Notes under the pieces: model-generated
Seen by the model: the letters and a program-made list of their open reading frames with translations, nothing else
What the model was told of the DNA's origin: nothing
Databases searched by the model: none
In this document: in pieces, positions 26,302-34,787 of the stretch
How positions within the stretch are numbered: position 1 is the stretch's first letter
How the letters are laid out: each line of letters opens with the position of its first letter
Assembly (NCBI GenBank): GCA_030803735.1
Contig: JAURUC010000001.1
Coordinates: 83,501-147,500 of the forward strand
From: Actinopolyspora lacussalsi
Lineage (GTDB): Bacteria > Actinomycetota > Actinomycetes > Mycobacteriales > Pseudonocardiaceae
Reading direction: 5' to 3'
DNA length: 64,000 nt
Program-made: the position numbers and the translations under genes

Positions 26302-27507
26302 TGTGAGGCCCGCGAGGTTGCGGGCCGCGTTGAGGTCGCGATCAGCGGTGTGGCCGCAGTGATCGCAGGTGAAGACGCGTTCGGACAGGCGCAGTTTGGC
26401 TTTCACCACGCCACAGTCCGAGCAGGTTTTCGAGCTGGGATAGAACCGGTCGGCCACGATCATGTCGCGGCCGTGCCAGGTGGTTTTGTAGTCGAGTTGG
26501 TGCCGTAGCTCGCCCATACCCACGTCGGCGATGTGGCGAGCCAACCGGCGGTTGCGTTTCATGCCCTCGACGTTGAGGTTTTCTACCGCGATCGTGTCGT
26601 ACTCGCGCACGAGTCGGGTGGAGAGCTGGTGCAGCCCGTCTCGACGCGCGTTGGCGACCCGCGTGTGCAACCGGGAGGCCTGTTGCTGCGCCTTGTGCCA
26701 TCGCTGCGACGGTTTCCGCTTCGTGCGTTTGTCCGGCCCTACGCGCCTGGCGGCTTGCCGTTGTAGCCGGCGAAGTTGGCGTTGCGCACGGTCGAGGTGT
26801 TTGGGGTTGGCGATGGTTTCCCCGGTGGACAGCACCGCGAGTTCTTTCACTCCGAGGTCGACACCCACGGTTCCGCCGCGTGTGGCGGGTGCGGGCTCGG
26901 TCTTGGTGATCTCCACCGAGAACGACACGTGCCACCGGCCGCGTTGGAACGACACGGTGGTCGACCGGATACGGGCGGTGCCGCGTTCGACGTGCCGGGC
27001 GAGTGTGCGGGTGGACTCGTGGGTACGCACCGTGCCAATACGCGGAAGCTTGACATGGCGGCGGTCGGAATCGGACAGCCCGAACGATCCGGTGGTGAAC
27101 CGGCATGAAGCGCGGTGCCGCTTGGACGTGAACCGGGGGAACCCGACCCCGCGACCGGCGCGCTTGCCGGTGCGGGACTTGTGCCAGTTGTCCAGCGCGG
27201 TCGCGAGGTTCGCCAGCCCGGAGGCGTACGCCTCCTTGGAGTTCTCGCTCCACCACGGGGCCGCCTCGTGCTTGGCCGCGTTCCAGGCTTTGCGCAGGCT
27301 GTAGGCCGACCAGCTCATCACCGGGGTGAGCTGGTCCTCGGCGACTCCGTAGGAAGCTTCCGCTACCCGCTGGTTCATCACGGCCTTGACTTGCGCGAGC
27401 GCCCAGTTGTAGGCGAACCGGGACGCACCGCAATGCGACGACAACATGGCCCGCTGCTGCGGCGTGGGATCGAGAGCGAACTGGTACGCCTGCAACACCG
27501 TGGTCAT
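26149..27507 (-). CDS. tnpB: TnpB RNA-guided endonuclease
   Basis: 452-residue transposon nuclease, ancestor type of Cas12, cutting DNA under omega-RNA guidance to keep the element in place. Domains: N-terminal HTH (about 1-80), middle, then RuvC with Asp217 (GVDLGVKE), Glu309 (AVENLNVEG) and Asp391 (ADRDLNAARN). The zinc finger is Cys362-x2-Cys365...Cys381-x2-Cys384. All catalytic residues are intact, so it is not a nuclease-dead TldR-type repressor. The last 45 residues overlap the omega-RNA scaffold. Divergent from a small HTH gene across a short palindrome. Confidence 0.95.
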   Translation of the reverse strand: MTTVLQAYQFALDPTPQQRAMLSSHCGASRFAYNWALAQVKAVMNQRVAEASYGVAEDQLTPVMSWSAYSLRKAWNAAKHEAAPWWSENSKEAYASGLANLATALDNWHKSRTGKRAGRGVGFPRFTSKRHRASCRFTTGSFGLSDSDRRHVKLPRIGTVRTHESTRTLARHVERGTARIRSTTVSFQRGRWHVSFSVEITKTEPAPATRGGTVGVDLGVKELAVLSTGETIANPKHLDRAQRQLRRLQRQAARRVGPDKRTKRKPSQRWHKAQQQASRLHTRVANARRDGLHQLSTRLVREYDTIAVENLNVEGMKRNRRLARHIADVGMGELRHQLDYKTTWHGRDMIVADRFYPSSKTCSDCGVVKAKLRLSERVFTCDHCGHTADRDLNAARNLAGLTASTASCVGTENTPAGNPPKTSHAGDGYRHGKTPDGTGVNAAPQGDGSGTL

Positions 27508-27550
27508 GCTGGGTCACCTCCCTCGTGACGTCTGGCTTGATCACAATATA

Positions 27551-27566
27551 CCATACTTGAGTATGG
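27551..27566. promoter_or_regulatory. Palindrome between tnpB and the small HTH gene
   Basis: CCATACT-TG-AGTATGG, perfect 7-bp arms. It overlaps the start codon of the HTH gene and lies 44 bp before tnpB. It may be that regulator's operator or the left-end hairpin of the tnpB element. The surrounding bases are AT-rich (ACAATATACC). Confidence 0.55.
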
Positions 27567-27766
27567 CTAACTTGGATGACTTGCTCTCCGCCCCACAAGC
27601 GGCCGAACTACTCGGGATCAGCGTCAAGACGCTGTACCGCAACTCGTACGTCTACGACGACTTCCCCCAGCCGACCAAGGTCGGACGCACCGTGCTCTAC
27701 GACCCGGACGAGCTACGCGCCTGGCGCTACGAACACCCACCACGCGAACGCACAATCACACGTTGA
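27563..27766 (+). CDS. Small helix-turn-helix protein (AlpA/excisionase type)
   Basis: 67 residues beginning MANLDDLLSAPQAAELLGIS, a MerR/excisionase-like winged helix with recognition region VKTLYRNSYVYDDFPQP and the wing VGRTVLYDPDELRAWR. Such proteins act as excisionases or local repressors. It is divergent from tnpB with only 55 bp between start codons. Whether it belongs to the element or is a resident gene is unclear. The ATG at 27563 lies inside the palindrome, so self-binding would block its own translation start region. Confidence 0.7.
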   Translation: MANLDDLLSAPQAAELLGISVKTLYRNSYVYDDFPQPTKVGRTVLYDPDELRAWRYEHPPRERTITR

Positions 27767-27814
27767 CACATTCTTCCACAGAACCACCAACAGTCGGAAA
27801 CCCCGTCTCCCCGC

Positions 27815-28708
27815 TCAGAACGAGCGCAGTGCTTCCCGCGCGACCGAGTGTGCCTGTCTGGCGAAGCCGCGGCCGAACAACACGCCGTGCACCAGCAGCG
27901 GGAACAGCTGGTGTATCCCCACCCGCTCGTGCCAGCCCGGCGCCAGTGGTGTCTCCGCCTCGTAGGCGGCCAGCACCTGATCCAACCGGGGACAGCCGAA
28001 CAACCGCAGCATCGCCAGATCGGTCTCGCGGTGCCCGCCGTGCGCGGCCGGGTCGATCAACCACACGTGAGTCGTCTCCTCCGGACCTCGTCCCCAGTGC
28101 ACGTTGCCGCTCCACAGGTCACCGTGCAGCCTGGCGGGCGCCTCGTCGGCACCGGGAAGTTCACCGAGTCGTTCGCAGAGTTCGGTTATCGGCTCCGCCT
28201 CCGAGCGGTGCAGCGTGCCCGCGTCCACCAACCGCCGCACGTAGGGTTCCACGCGCAGTGTGCCGTAGAAGGTCGGCCAGTCTGCCACGGGTTCGTTGCG
28301 CATCGGGGCCAGCCCGATCCACGCGTCGCGGGGGCCGCCCGGAGGTGGGCAGCCGTGCGCGGTGGCCCCGGCGGCGTGCGTTCGCGCGAGTGCGCGCCCG
28401 AACTCCGCCGCCGCCTCGGCCGTGGGAGAGCTCTCGGCCACGTGCTCGGTGATCAGCCACTGCTCGTCCTCGCCGAAGACCTCGGGTACCCGGGCCGCGC
28501 CCGCCTCTGCCAGCCACCGCAGCGAGGCCGCCTCCGCACGCAGGGCGTGCGGCATGTTCGGCGGGGCTGCCTTGGCGAACACGCTGCGTCCGTCGTCGAG
28601 TCGGACCTCGTAGGCAGCCGAGGCGTCACCACCGCCGAGACGACGAGGCTCCGCCGCTTCGGCACCCGTCAGTTCCGCGACTGCCTCGGCCAACCCCGGA
28701 TGGCTCAT
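27815..28708 (-). CDS. Fructosamine kinase family protein
   Basis: 297-residue cytosolic kinase of the FN3K/aminoglycoside-phosphotransferase fold. It probably phosphorylates sugar adducts on amines so they break down. The catalytic loop is RLHGDLWSGNVHWG and the metal-binding Asp is in WLIDPAAHGGHRETDLAML; the N-terminal lobe has GGGDASAAYEV and VFAKAA for ATP. It lies 82 bp downstream of ptpA on the same strand and may be co-transcribed with it. Substrate is inferred from family only. Confidence 0.88.
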   Translation of the reverse strand: MSHPGLAEAVAELTGAEAAEPRRLGGGDASAAYEVRLDDGRSVFAKAAPPNMPHALRAEAASLRWLAEAGAARVPEVFGEDEQWLITEHVAESSPTAEAAAEFGRALARTHAAGATAHGCPPPGGPRDAWIGLAPMRNEPVADWPTFYGTLRVEPYVRRLVDAGTLHRSEAEPITELCERLGELPGADEAPARLHGDLWSGNVHWGRGPEETTHVWLIDPAAHGGHRETDLAMLRLFGCPRLDQVLAAYEAETPLAPGWHERVGIHQLFPLLVHGVLFGRGFARQAHSVAREALRSF

Positions 28709-28790
28709 GACATCTCCCTCGATCGGGTTGTCGGGTCGTGATTTCCGGTCAGCTCCGGTCGTTTCCGCTGTCGACCGCTGCGACGAGTGC

Positions 28791-29348
28791 TCACGACGCC
28801 GTCTCGGAGGGGGACGTCGTCCCGGCCGAGGAGGCGGAACCCCGATCTCCCGAACCGGGCAGCCCCAGGCCGGTCCTGACCCGGTCGAGCAGTCCGGGGA
28901 CAGCGGCCTCGATCATCTCCATCACCCCGTCGAAACCGCGCTCGCCACCGAAGTAGGGGTCCGGCACCTCCGCCCACTCGTCGGACTTCGGGTCGAACGA
29001 GCGCAGCAGCCTGACCCGCTCGTTGTCCTGAACCTCGTCCCGGAGCACGCGCAGGTGCCCCGCGTCCATGGCCAGCAGCAGGTCCGCGCCGAGGTGGTGC
29101 TCGTCGAGCTGCGCGGCGGTGTGCTCGGTGGGGTAGCCGTGGTCCGCCAGCACCGCGTTGGTGCGCGGATCGGCCGACTCCCCGACGTGCCAGGGGCCGG
29201 TGCCCGCGCTGGACACCTCGACCCGGTCGGAGAGTCCGGCACGTCTCAGGTGCTCGCCGAACACCAGCGCTGCCATGGGGGACCGGCAGATGTTGCCGGT
29301 GCAGACGAACGAAACGTGGAAGGCCTTGGTGGTGGAATCGAATGTCAC
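28791..29348 (-). CDS. ptpA: Low-molecular-weight protein tyrosine phosphatase
   Basis: About 185 residues. The P-loop CTGNICRSP (Cys16 nucleophile, Arg22) lies at the N-terminus, and the general-acid Asp is in VPDPYFGGERGF. It matches PtpA (Rv2234) in order and context. The GTG at 29348 is chosen because the upstream in-frame sequence is non-coding in character. The final 25 residues (Ser/Thr-rich) extend beyond the usual end of the family. Confidence 0.92.
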   Translation of the reverse strand: MTFDSTTKAFHVSFVCTGNICRSPMAALVFGEHLRRAGLSDRVEVSSAGTGPWHVGESADPRTNAVLADHGYPTEHTAAQLDEHHLGADLLLAMDAGHLRVLRDEVQDNERVRLLRSFDPKSDEWAEVPDPYFGGERGFDGVMEMIEAAVPGLLDRVRTGLGLPGSGDRGSASSAGTTSPSETAS

Positions 29349-29498
29349 ATCCCCAGTGTCCCGTCGAACGGCATCGCCCGAGCGTCGGGTTCTTCCTCGT
29401 GACGCTTTCCGACGCCCCCCGAGTTCCGGTATCCGGTGGTTCCGGCGGCACCACCGGCGCTGTCCGGCTCGACCCGCGCGGTAGCTAGACTGCCGGGG

Positions 29499-30632
29499 AT
29501 GACTCGCCGGGACGACAGGGAGATGCTGCGCCATCACGGAGATGTGGACGCCGCTGGCGAGCTGCTCGACTTCGCGGTCAACGTCCGGCTGCGACAACCC
29601 CCGGAGTGGTTGCGCGATCGGCTGATCGCCGCGTTGGACAGGCTGGGCGGTTATCCGTCCGCCGAGGACGACCTCGCGGCCCGGTGCGCGGTGGCTCGAC
29701 GGCACGACCGTTCTCCCGAGGAAGTGCTGCCCCTGGCCGGGGCGGCGGAGGGATTCGCGTTGTTGCCAACCCTGCGCCCGGAGCTGGCCGCTGTGGTGCA
29801 TCCCTCGTTCACCGAGCCCGAACTGGCGCTGCGCGACGGTGGCGTCGACGTCACCCGCGTGCCGCTCGATCCGGCCGACGGATACCGACTCCGGCCGGAG
29901 GCCGTGCCCGAGCGGGTCGACCTGGTGGTGCTGGGCAACCCCACGAATCCGACCTCGGTGCTGCACCCCGCCGAGACCCTGCGCTCGCTGGCTCGTCCCG
30001 GACGGGTCCTGGTCGTGGACGAGGCCTTCGCCGACGCGGTGGTCGACGAGCCGGAATCGTTGGCCGCCGAACGGATCCCCGGACTGCTCGTGCTGCGTTC
30101 GCTGACCAAGATGTGGGGACTGCCCGGGCTGCGGGTCGGATACGCGCTGGGAGAGCCGGAACTGCTGCGGCGGTTGACGCACCGCCGCCCGCACTGGCCG
30201 GTGAGCACGCTCGGGTTGGAAGCCCTGTTGGCGTGCTGTGAACCCGAGGCCGTCGCCGAGTCGCGACGCGCGGCGGAGCTGCTCGCCCGGTGCCGTGACG
30301 AACTGGCGGCCGAGCTCGCCGACATCCCGGGAATTCACGTCGCCCTGCCGGCAGCGGCCCCATTCCTGCTGTTGCGGGTGCCGAACGGTCCCTCGGTACG
30401 CGCGGGGCTGCGGCAACACGGCATCGCGGTACGCCGGGCCGACACCTTCCCCGGACTCGACGAGGACCACATCCGGGTGGCCGTGCGTGGTGACGCGGAG
30501 AACGCCCGACTGGTCTCCGCGTTGCGGGAAGTCGTCGTGCCACCGGCCTCGCCGGAGCGGGAACGCACCGACGAGGAGCCGGTTGCCACCGTTACCGAAA
30601 ATCGATCCACGACACGGGAAGCGACTCGATGA
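29499..30632 (+). CDS. cobC: PLP-dependent aminotransferase, Rv2231c/CobC-like
   Basis: 377-residue class I/II PLP enzyme. The Schiff-base lysine is Lys204 in RSLTKMWGLPGLRVGYA; NPTNPT and VVDEAFAD bind PLP. Relatives such as CobC/CobD (Salmonella naming) decarboxylate threonine phosphate for the aminopropanol arm of cobalamin. The nearby cobD and RNase H/CobC genes support this role. The ATG at 29499 follows GGGG. The stop overlaps the next start (ATGA). The last 30 residues are a disordered tail. Confidence 0.82.
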   Translation: MTRRDDREMLRHHGDVDAAGELLDFAVNVRLRQPPEWLRDRLIAALDRLGGYPSAEDDLAARCAVARRHDRSPEEVLPLAGAAEGFALLPTLRPELAAVVHPSFTEPELALRDGGVDVTRVPLDPADGYRLRPEAVPERVDLVVLGNPTNPTSVLHPAETLRSLARPGRVLVVDEAFADAVVDEPESLAAERIPGLLVLRSLTKMWGLPGLRVGYALGEPELLRRLTHRRPHWPVSTLGLEALLACCEPEAVAESRRAAELLARCRDELAAELADIPGIHVALPAAAPFLLLRVPNGPSVRAGLRQHGIAVRRADTFPGLDEDHIRVAVRGDAENARLVSALREVVVPPASPERERTDEEPVATVTENRSTTREATR

Positions 30633-31489
30633 CCACACGGATCAGGGATGTGCTCGACGTACTCGAAGCCGCCTACCCGCCGAGTTACGCCGAGTCGTGG
30701 GATGCGGTGGGGTTGGTCTGCGGCGATCCCGATGCGACCGTGGATCGTGTGCTGTGCTGCGTCGATCCGGTCGAGGAGACCGTCGACGCCGCCGTCGAGC
30801 AGGGCGCCCAGCTGCTCGTCTCGCACCATCCGCTGCTGCTGCGCGGGGTGCACGCCCTTCCTGCCGACGATCCCAAGGGCCGCCTGCTGCACCGGCTGAT
30901 CCGTGCCGGGATCGGGCTGTACTGCGCCCACACCAACGCCGACACGGCCAGCCCCGGCGTTTCCGATGCGCTCGCCGCGCGGCTCGGACTGACCGTCACC
31001 GGTCCGCTCAGTCCGCACCGGGAGGGGGCCGAAACCGGGCTGGGCAGGTTGGGAACCCTGCCCGAGCCCGAACCGTTCGAACGATTCGTGCACCGGGTCG
31101 CCGACGCGTTGCCCGTGACCTCGTGGGGGGTGCGCGGGGCGGGTGATCCGCACCGTACCGTGCGAAGGGTCGCCGTGTGCGGCGGTTCCGGTGACTCGAA
31201 TCTGGATGCCGCCGTCGAGGCCGGAGTGGACGCCTACGTCACCGCGGATCTGCGGCACCACCCGGCGGCCGAACACCTCTCGCGTGCCGATGTGCCGGAC
31301 ACGCGTGTTCCCAACCTCGTCGACGTCGCGCACTGGGCCAGTGAGTGGCCCTGGTGCGAGCAGGCAGCCGATGTCCTCGGCGCGGCGTTGCCCGATACTG
31401 TCGAAGTCCTCGTCTCCGCGTGCCGCACCGATCCATGGACGGTGCACGCGCACGCCACGGACACCGATACTGGGAGGAAGCCCGAGTGA
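30629..31489 (+). CDS. Nif3-like dinuclear metal centre protein
   Basis: 286 residues of the NIF3/YbgI/DUF34 family, a hexameric toroid with a two-metal site. Metal ligands are visible in VSHHPLLLRG (His-His) and YCAHTNADTA, and near the C-terminus in NLVDVAHWASE. The biochemical role is unknown; GTP cyclohydrolase and metal-insertion roles have been proposed for relatives. It overlaps both neighbours by 4 nt, so it is firmly in the four-gene operon 29499-33428, the same order as Rv2231c-Rv2228c. Confidence 0.9.
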   Translation: MTTRIRDVLDVLEAAYPPSYAESWDAVGLVCGDPDATVDRVLCCVDPVEETVDAAVEQGAQLLVSHHPLLLRGVHALPADDPKGRLLHRLIRAGIGLYCAHTNADTASPGVSDALAARLGLTVTGPLSPHREGAETGLGRLGTLPEPEPFERFVHRVADALPVTSWGVRGAGDPHRTVRRVAVCGGSGDSNLDAAVEAGVDAYVTADLRHHPAAEHLSRADVPDTRVPNLVDVAHWASEWPWCEQAADVLGAALPDTVEVLVSACRTDPWTVHAHATDTDTGRKPE

Positions 31490-32220
31490 AAGCCGATCCC
31501 GCCGCACAACGCAGGTTGCTCGAAGTCGCCAACGTCGATGCCGAGCTCAACCGCATCAACCACCGCAGGCGGTCGCTTCCGGAGCTGGAACGGATCGGCG
31601 CCGCCGAGCGCGAGGTGCGGACCAAGCAGGACGCGTTGGTGGCAGCGCGGACCACACTCGACGATCTGCGCAGCGAGGTCGAGCGGCTGGAGAACGAGGT
31701 CGATCAGGTGCGGTCGAGGCAACAGCGCGACCGCCAGATGATGGATTCCACCGGCTCCTCCAAGCAGCTGGAGGACCTGCAGCACGAGATGAGCACCCTC
31801 AGCAGGCGCGAGGCCGCGCTGGAGGACGACATGCTGGAGGTCATGGAGCGCCGCGAGGCCCAGGAGGCCGACGTTTCGCACGCCCAGCAGGAGGTCAACA
31901 CCGCGGAGTCCGAGCTGGAGGACGCGCGGCACGCTCGTGACGAGGCGTTGGCCGACCTGGAAAGTGACGAGGCCAAGCGACTGGCCGAACGGGAGTCGCT
32001 GGTCGCGGACATACCGCAGCAGCTTCTGGACCTCTACGAACGGATCAGGCAGCAGCGTGGTTCGGGTGCCGGATATCTGCAGGGGAACAGGTGCGGCGCC
32101 TGCCGTCTCGAACTGGACCGGGCGGCGCTCGCCTCGGTGCGGGAGGCCGCGGCGGACGACGTGGTGCGCTGTGAGGAGTGCGGCGCGATCATGGTGCGTA
32201 CCAAGGAGTCGGGTCAGTGA
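31486..32220 (+). CDS. Coiled-coil protein with C-terminal zinc ribbon (Rv2229c type)
   Basis: 244 residues. Residues about 15-190 are long coiled coil. The end holds a C4 zinc ribbon, CGAC...CEEC (NRCGACRLEL and VVRCEECGAIMV). The family (zf-RING_7/DUF164) is found in most bacteria; the Helicobacter relative supports flagellar protein stability, but in actinobacteria the role is unknown, possibly nucleic-acid binding. The GTG at 31486 overlaps the previous stop (GTGA), and its own stop overlaps the next start in the same way. Confidence 0.9.
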   Translation: MKADPAAQRRLLEVANVDAELNRINHRRRSLPELERIGAAEREVRTKQDALVAARTTLDDLRSEVERLENEVDQVRSRQQRDRQMMDSTGSSKQLEDLQHEMSTLSRREAALEDDMLEVMERREAQEADVSHAQQEVNTAESELEDARHARDEALADLESDEAKRLAERESLVADIPQQLLDLYERIRQQRGSGAGYLQGNRCGACRLELDRAALASVREAAADDVVRCEECGAIMVRTKESGQ

Positions 32221-33428
32221 GCACACGGGTGATCGTCGAGGCCGATGGCGGGTCGCGCGGTAATCCGGGCGCGGCGGGCTACGGAGCGGTGGTTCGCGAC
32301 GCCGCGGACGGACGTGTGTTGGTCGAACGTTCCGACGGGCTGGGGGAGACGACCAACAACGTCGCCGAGTACCGCGGCATGATCGCCGGGCTGAACGCGG
32401 CCCTGGAGCTCGGTGCGGCGGAGGCCGAGATCAGGCTGGACTCCAAACTCGTCGTCGAGCAGATGTCGGGCAGGTGGCGGGTCAAGAACCCGGCGTTGCA
32501 ACCGTTGGCCGCCGAGGCCCGGCGCCTCGTGTCCCGGTTCACCTCCGCGCGGTTCGAGTGGATTCCACGGGAGCGCAACAAGCACGCCGACCGGCTCGCC
32601 AACGAGGCCATGGACCGGCAGGGTGACGGCGCGGACTCGGTGGCCGAGGCCGGATCGACGGTGCCCACCGGGGCGGCGGTGCCGGCCGAACCGACCGAGC
32701 CGGCCACGGTGACCGGAACGGCCGCGGTGACTGGAACGGCCGGGACCGATTCCGCACCGAGTGGGGTCGCCAGCTGGAGCGGTGCCGTGGGAGCCCCGAC
32801 ACGGTTGTTGCTGCTGCGGCACGGGCAGTCCCCCATGTCGGTGGACAAGCGCTATTCCGGGCGCGGGGACGTGCCGCTCACCGAGCTTGGGAGGCGACAG
32901 GCGCGGGCCGCTGCCGGGCGACTGCTGACGATGGACGAGCTCGTTCCCGGGGAGGGAGCGGTCCCGGTGCTTTCCTCGCCGCTGAGGCGGGCTCGTGGTA
33001 CCGCCGAGGTGGTGGCCACGGCCATCGGCGGACAGCTGGTGCCGCACGAGGGGTTGGTGGAGACCGACTTCGGTGCCTGGGAGGGACTGACCTTCACGGA
33101 GGCGGCACAGCGGTATCCCGAGCTGCATCGCAGCTGGCTCGGTGATCCCGCGGTGACACCACCGGACGGCGAGAGTATGAACGCGGTCTTCGAGCGGATC
33201 GACGAGGTGCGGAGCCGGCTGCTGCGGGATTACGCGGGACGAACGATCGTGCTCGTCACCCACGTCACCCCCATCAAGGCGCTGTTACGCATGGCGCTGG
33301 GGGCCGGCCCGGAACTGTTCTACCGGCTCCACCTCGATCTGGCATCGCTGTCGGTGGCCGAGTTCTACCCCGACGGGAACGCCTCGGTTCGGTTGGTCAA
33401 CGACACTTCACACCTCCGTGGAATCTGA
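32217..33428 (+). CDS. Bifunctional RNase H / alpha-ribazole phosphatase
   Basis: 403 residues in two enzymes joined by a Thr/Ala/Gly-rich linker (about 145-195). The N-terminal RNase H type I domain has EADGGSRGNPG, the ETTNNVAEYRG Glu and the HADRLAN segment. The C-terminal histidine phosphatase has LLLLRHGQSP (catalytic His), LSSPLRRARGTAE and VTHVTP. It matches Rv2228c, which has both activities. The phosphatase half would finish the lower ligand of cobalamin. Last gene of the operon; only 16 bp separate it from the convergent ROK gene. Confidence 0.92.
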   Translation: MSTRVIVEADGGSRGNPGAAGYGAVVRDAADGRVLVERSDGLGETTNNVAEYRGMIAGLNAALELGAAEAEIRLDSKLVVEQMSGRWRVKNPALQPLAAEARRLVSRFTSARFEWIPRERNKHADRLANEAMDRQGDGADSVAEAGSTVPTGAAVPAEPTEPATVTGTAAVTGTAGTDSAPSGVASWSGAVGAPTRLLLLRHGQSPMSVDKRYSGRGDVPLTELGRRQARAAAGRLLTMDELVPGEGAVPVLSSPLRRARGTAEVVATAIGGQLVPHEGLVETDFGAWEGLTFTEAAQRYPELHRSWLGDPAVTPPDGESMNAVFERIDEVRSRLLRDYAGRTIVLVTHVTPIKALLRMALGAGPELFYRLHLDLASLSVAEFYPDGNASVRLVNDTSHLRGI

Positions 33429-33444
33429 ATGTTCCGGGCGCCGA

Positions 33445-34608
33445 TCAGAGGGCGAGCTGTTCGTGTGCCAACAGCACGGCGCCGTCGAGCTCGGCATCGC
33501 GCAGCGAGCTCGTCACCAGGCGGCAGGCGGAGTGCGGTAGCGAGGAGCACCGCACCGCCTGCTCCATCGGATGCCGCAGCACCTCGCCCGCCCCGGTCAC
33601 CGCACCTCCGATGACGACCAGGTCCGGGTTCAGCACGTTGCGGAGGTAGGCGATCCCGTGCCCCAGCGCGGTACCCGCACGCCGCAGCGCTGCCACCGCC
33701 CCGGCGTCGCCGCTCTCGGCGGCGTCGAGCACGGCGTCGATGTCGCAGTCGGGCGCGAGCGCGGTCGGGGTTCCGGCCTCGGCGGCCTCACGAACCGACC
33801 GCAGAATCGCGGGTCGTGAGGCCACGCTCTCCAGGCATCCCGAGTTGCCGCAGGCGCACTGCCGACCGTTGTCCTCCACGCGGCAGTGCCCGATCTCGCC
33901 GCCGATTCCGGCGGCTCCCGAGAACAACCGCGAGTCCAGCACCACACCCGCGCCGATGCCCGTGTCGACCATGATCCGGACGAAGTTGGCGACACCGTCG
34001 CCCCAGCCGAAGCGTTGTTCCGCCAAGGCTCCGGCGTGTGCCTCGTTGTAGATCACCGCCGGGACGCCGAACAGCTCCTCGACCCACTCCCGAAGCGGCA
34101 CGTCGTGCCAATCCAGGTTCGGGGCCAGCAGGCAGCGTCCGCTGCGGTGGTCGACCAGCCCGGAGACCGACACCCCGACGGAGGAGATGCGTTCGACGGG
34201 AACCCCAGCTCGTTCCGCCGCTTCCCGGACGAGTGGATCCAGCCGGTTCACACCTGTCGCCGCGTCACCGACCGAGCTGGGAGCCGAGGCCTGCGCCAGC
34301 GTCCTGCCGAGTGCGTCGGCCACGGCCACCGAACTGTCGCGCACCCCGAGGTGAACACCCACGTAGGCACGCGCGTCCGGGTTGAAGACCACGAGGTTCG
34401 GCCTGCGACCGCCCGCGACGGCCGCCTCACCGACTCCGGCCGGGATGAGCAGTTCCTCCTCGAGCAGCGAGTCGATGATCGAGGACACCGAGGGCTTGGT
34501 CAGACCGGTCGTGCGGGCCACAGCCGCGCGTGAGCGCGCTTGGCCGTCGCTGAACAGCTCGATCATGTGCTGTCGGTTCAGCTGCCGGACCGTCCGTGGG
34601 TCGGCCAT
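33445..34608 (-). CDS. ROK family transcriptional repressor
   Basis: 387 residues: an N-terminal winged helix (RSRAAVARTTGLTKPSVSSII) joined to a sugar-kinase-like ROK domain. The zinc motif is CRVEDNGRQCACGNSGCLE with Cys-Gly-x-x-Gly-Cys. The kinase catalytic Asp region is IGGEIGHC. It is divergent from a GlcP-like sugar permease, with a strong palindrome between. The simplest reading is a repressor released by a sugar carried by that permease. Convergent with the RNase H gene. Confidence 0.88.
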   Translation of the reverse strand: MADPRTVRQLNRQHMIELFSDGQARSRAAVARTTGLTKPSVSSIIDSLLEEELLIPAGVGEAAVAGGRRPNLVVFNPDARAYVGVHLGVRDSSVAVADALGRTLAQASAPSSVGDAATGVNRLDPLVREAAERAGVPVERISSVGVSVSGLVDHRSGRCLLAPNLDWHDVPLREWVEELFGVPAVIYNEAHAGALAEQRFGWGDGVANFVRIMVDTGIGAGVVLDSRLFSGAAGIGGEIGHCRVEDNGRQCACGNSGCLESVASRPAILRSVREAAEAGTPTALAPDCDIDAVLDAAESGDAGAVAALRRAGTALGHGIAYLRNVLNPDLVVIGGAVTGAGEVLRHPMEQAVRCSSLPHSACRLVTSSLRDAELDGAVLLAHEQLAL

Positions 34609-34719
34609 GCCGCGAAAACCTCCTCGTACGGCTCGCGGAGCACCACCGGCCGCGAGCGCTGTAGCTCTCGGTGATCGATCGGAACCTGGAGTAACAGTCG
34701 TTCACCGTATTGACACGCA

Positions 34720-34744
34720 TTAGTAAGGATACGATCCTTACCAA
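34720..34744. promoter_or_regulatory. ROK operator candidate upstream of the sugar permease
   Basis: The core GTAAGGAT-ACG-ATCCTTAC (34723-34741) has perfect 8-bp arms and is extended by outer TT/AA. It lies 44 bp before the permease start and 112 bp before the ROK start. A TTGACA (34710-34715) sits just upstream, so binding would cover a promoter. Confidence 0.75.
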
Positions 34745-34787
34745 CCATTGCTGGGTCACACTTCCCCTTGAGTGCAATGGAGCATAG

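Larger units (their letters stand above)
26133..27567 (-). mobile_element. IS200/IS605- or IS607-type element carrying only tnpB
   Basis: It comprises tnpB, its downstream omega-RNA/right-end region, and the hairpin CAGGAA(13 nt)TTCCTG at 26138-26162. The right boundary is set by where homology with the second copy at 50267 begins (CCGTTCAG). The left boundary is uncertain; the palindrome at 27551-27566 may mark it. No transposase tnpA is present, so movement would need a helper. It separates SURF1 from ptpA, which are close neighbours in mycobacteria. Confidence 0.75.

Noticed and set aside
26149..27507. TnpB as a nuclease-dead TldR-type repressor
   Set aside because: Asp217, Glu309 and Asp391 and all four zinc cysteines are present.
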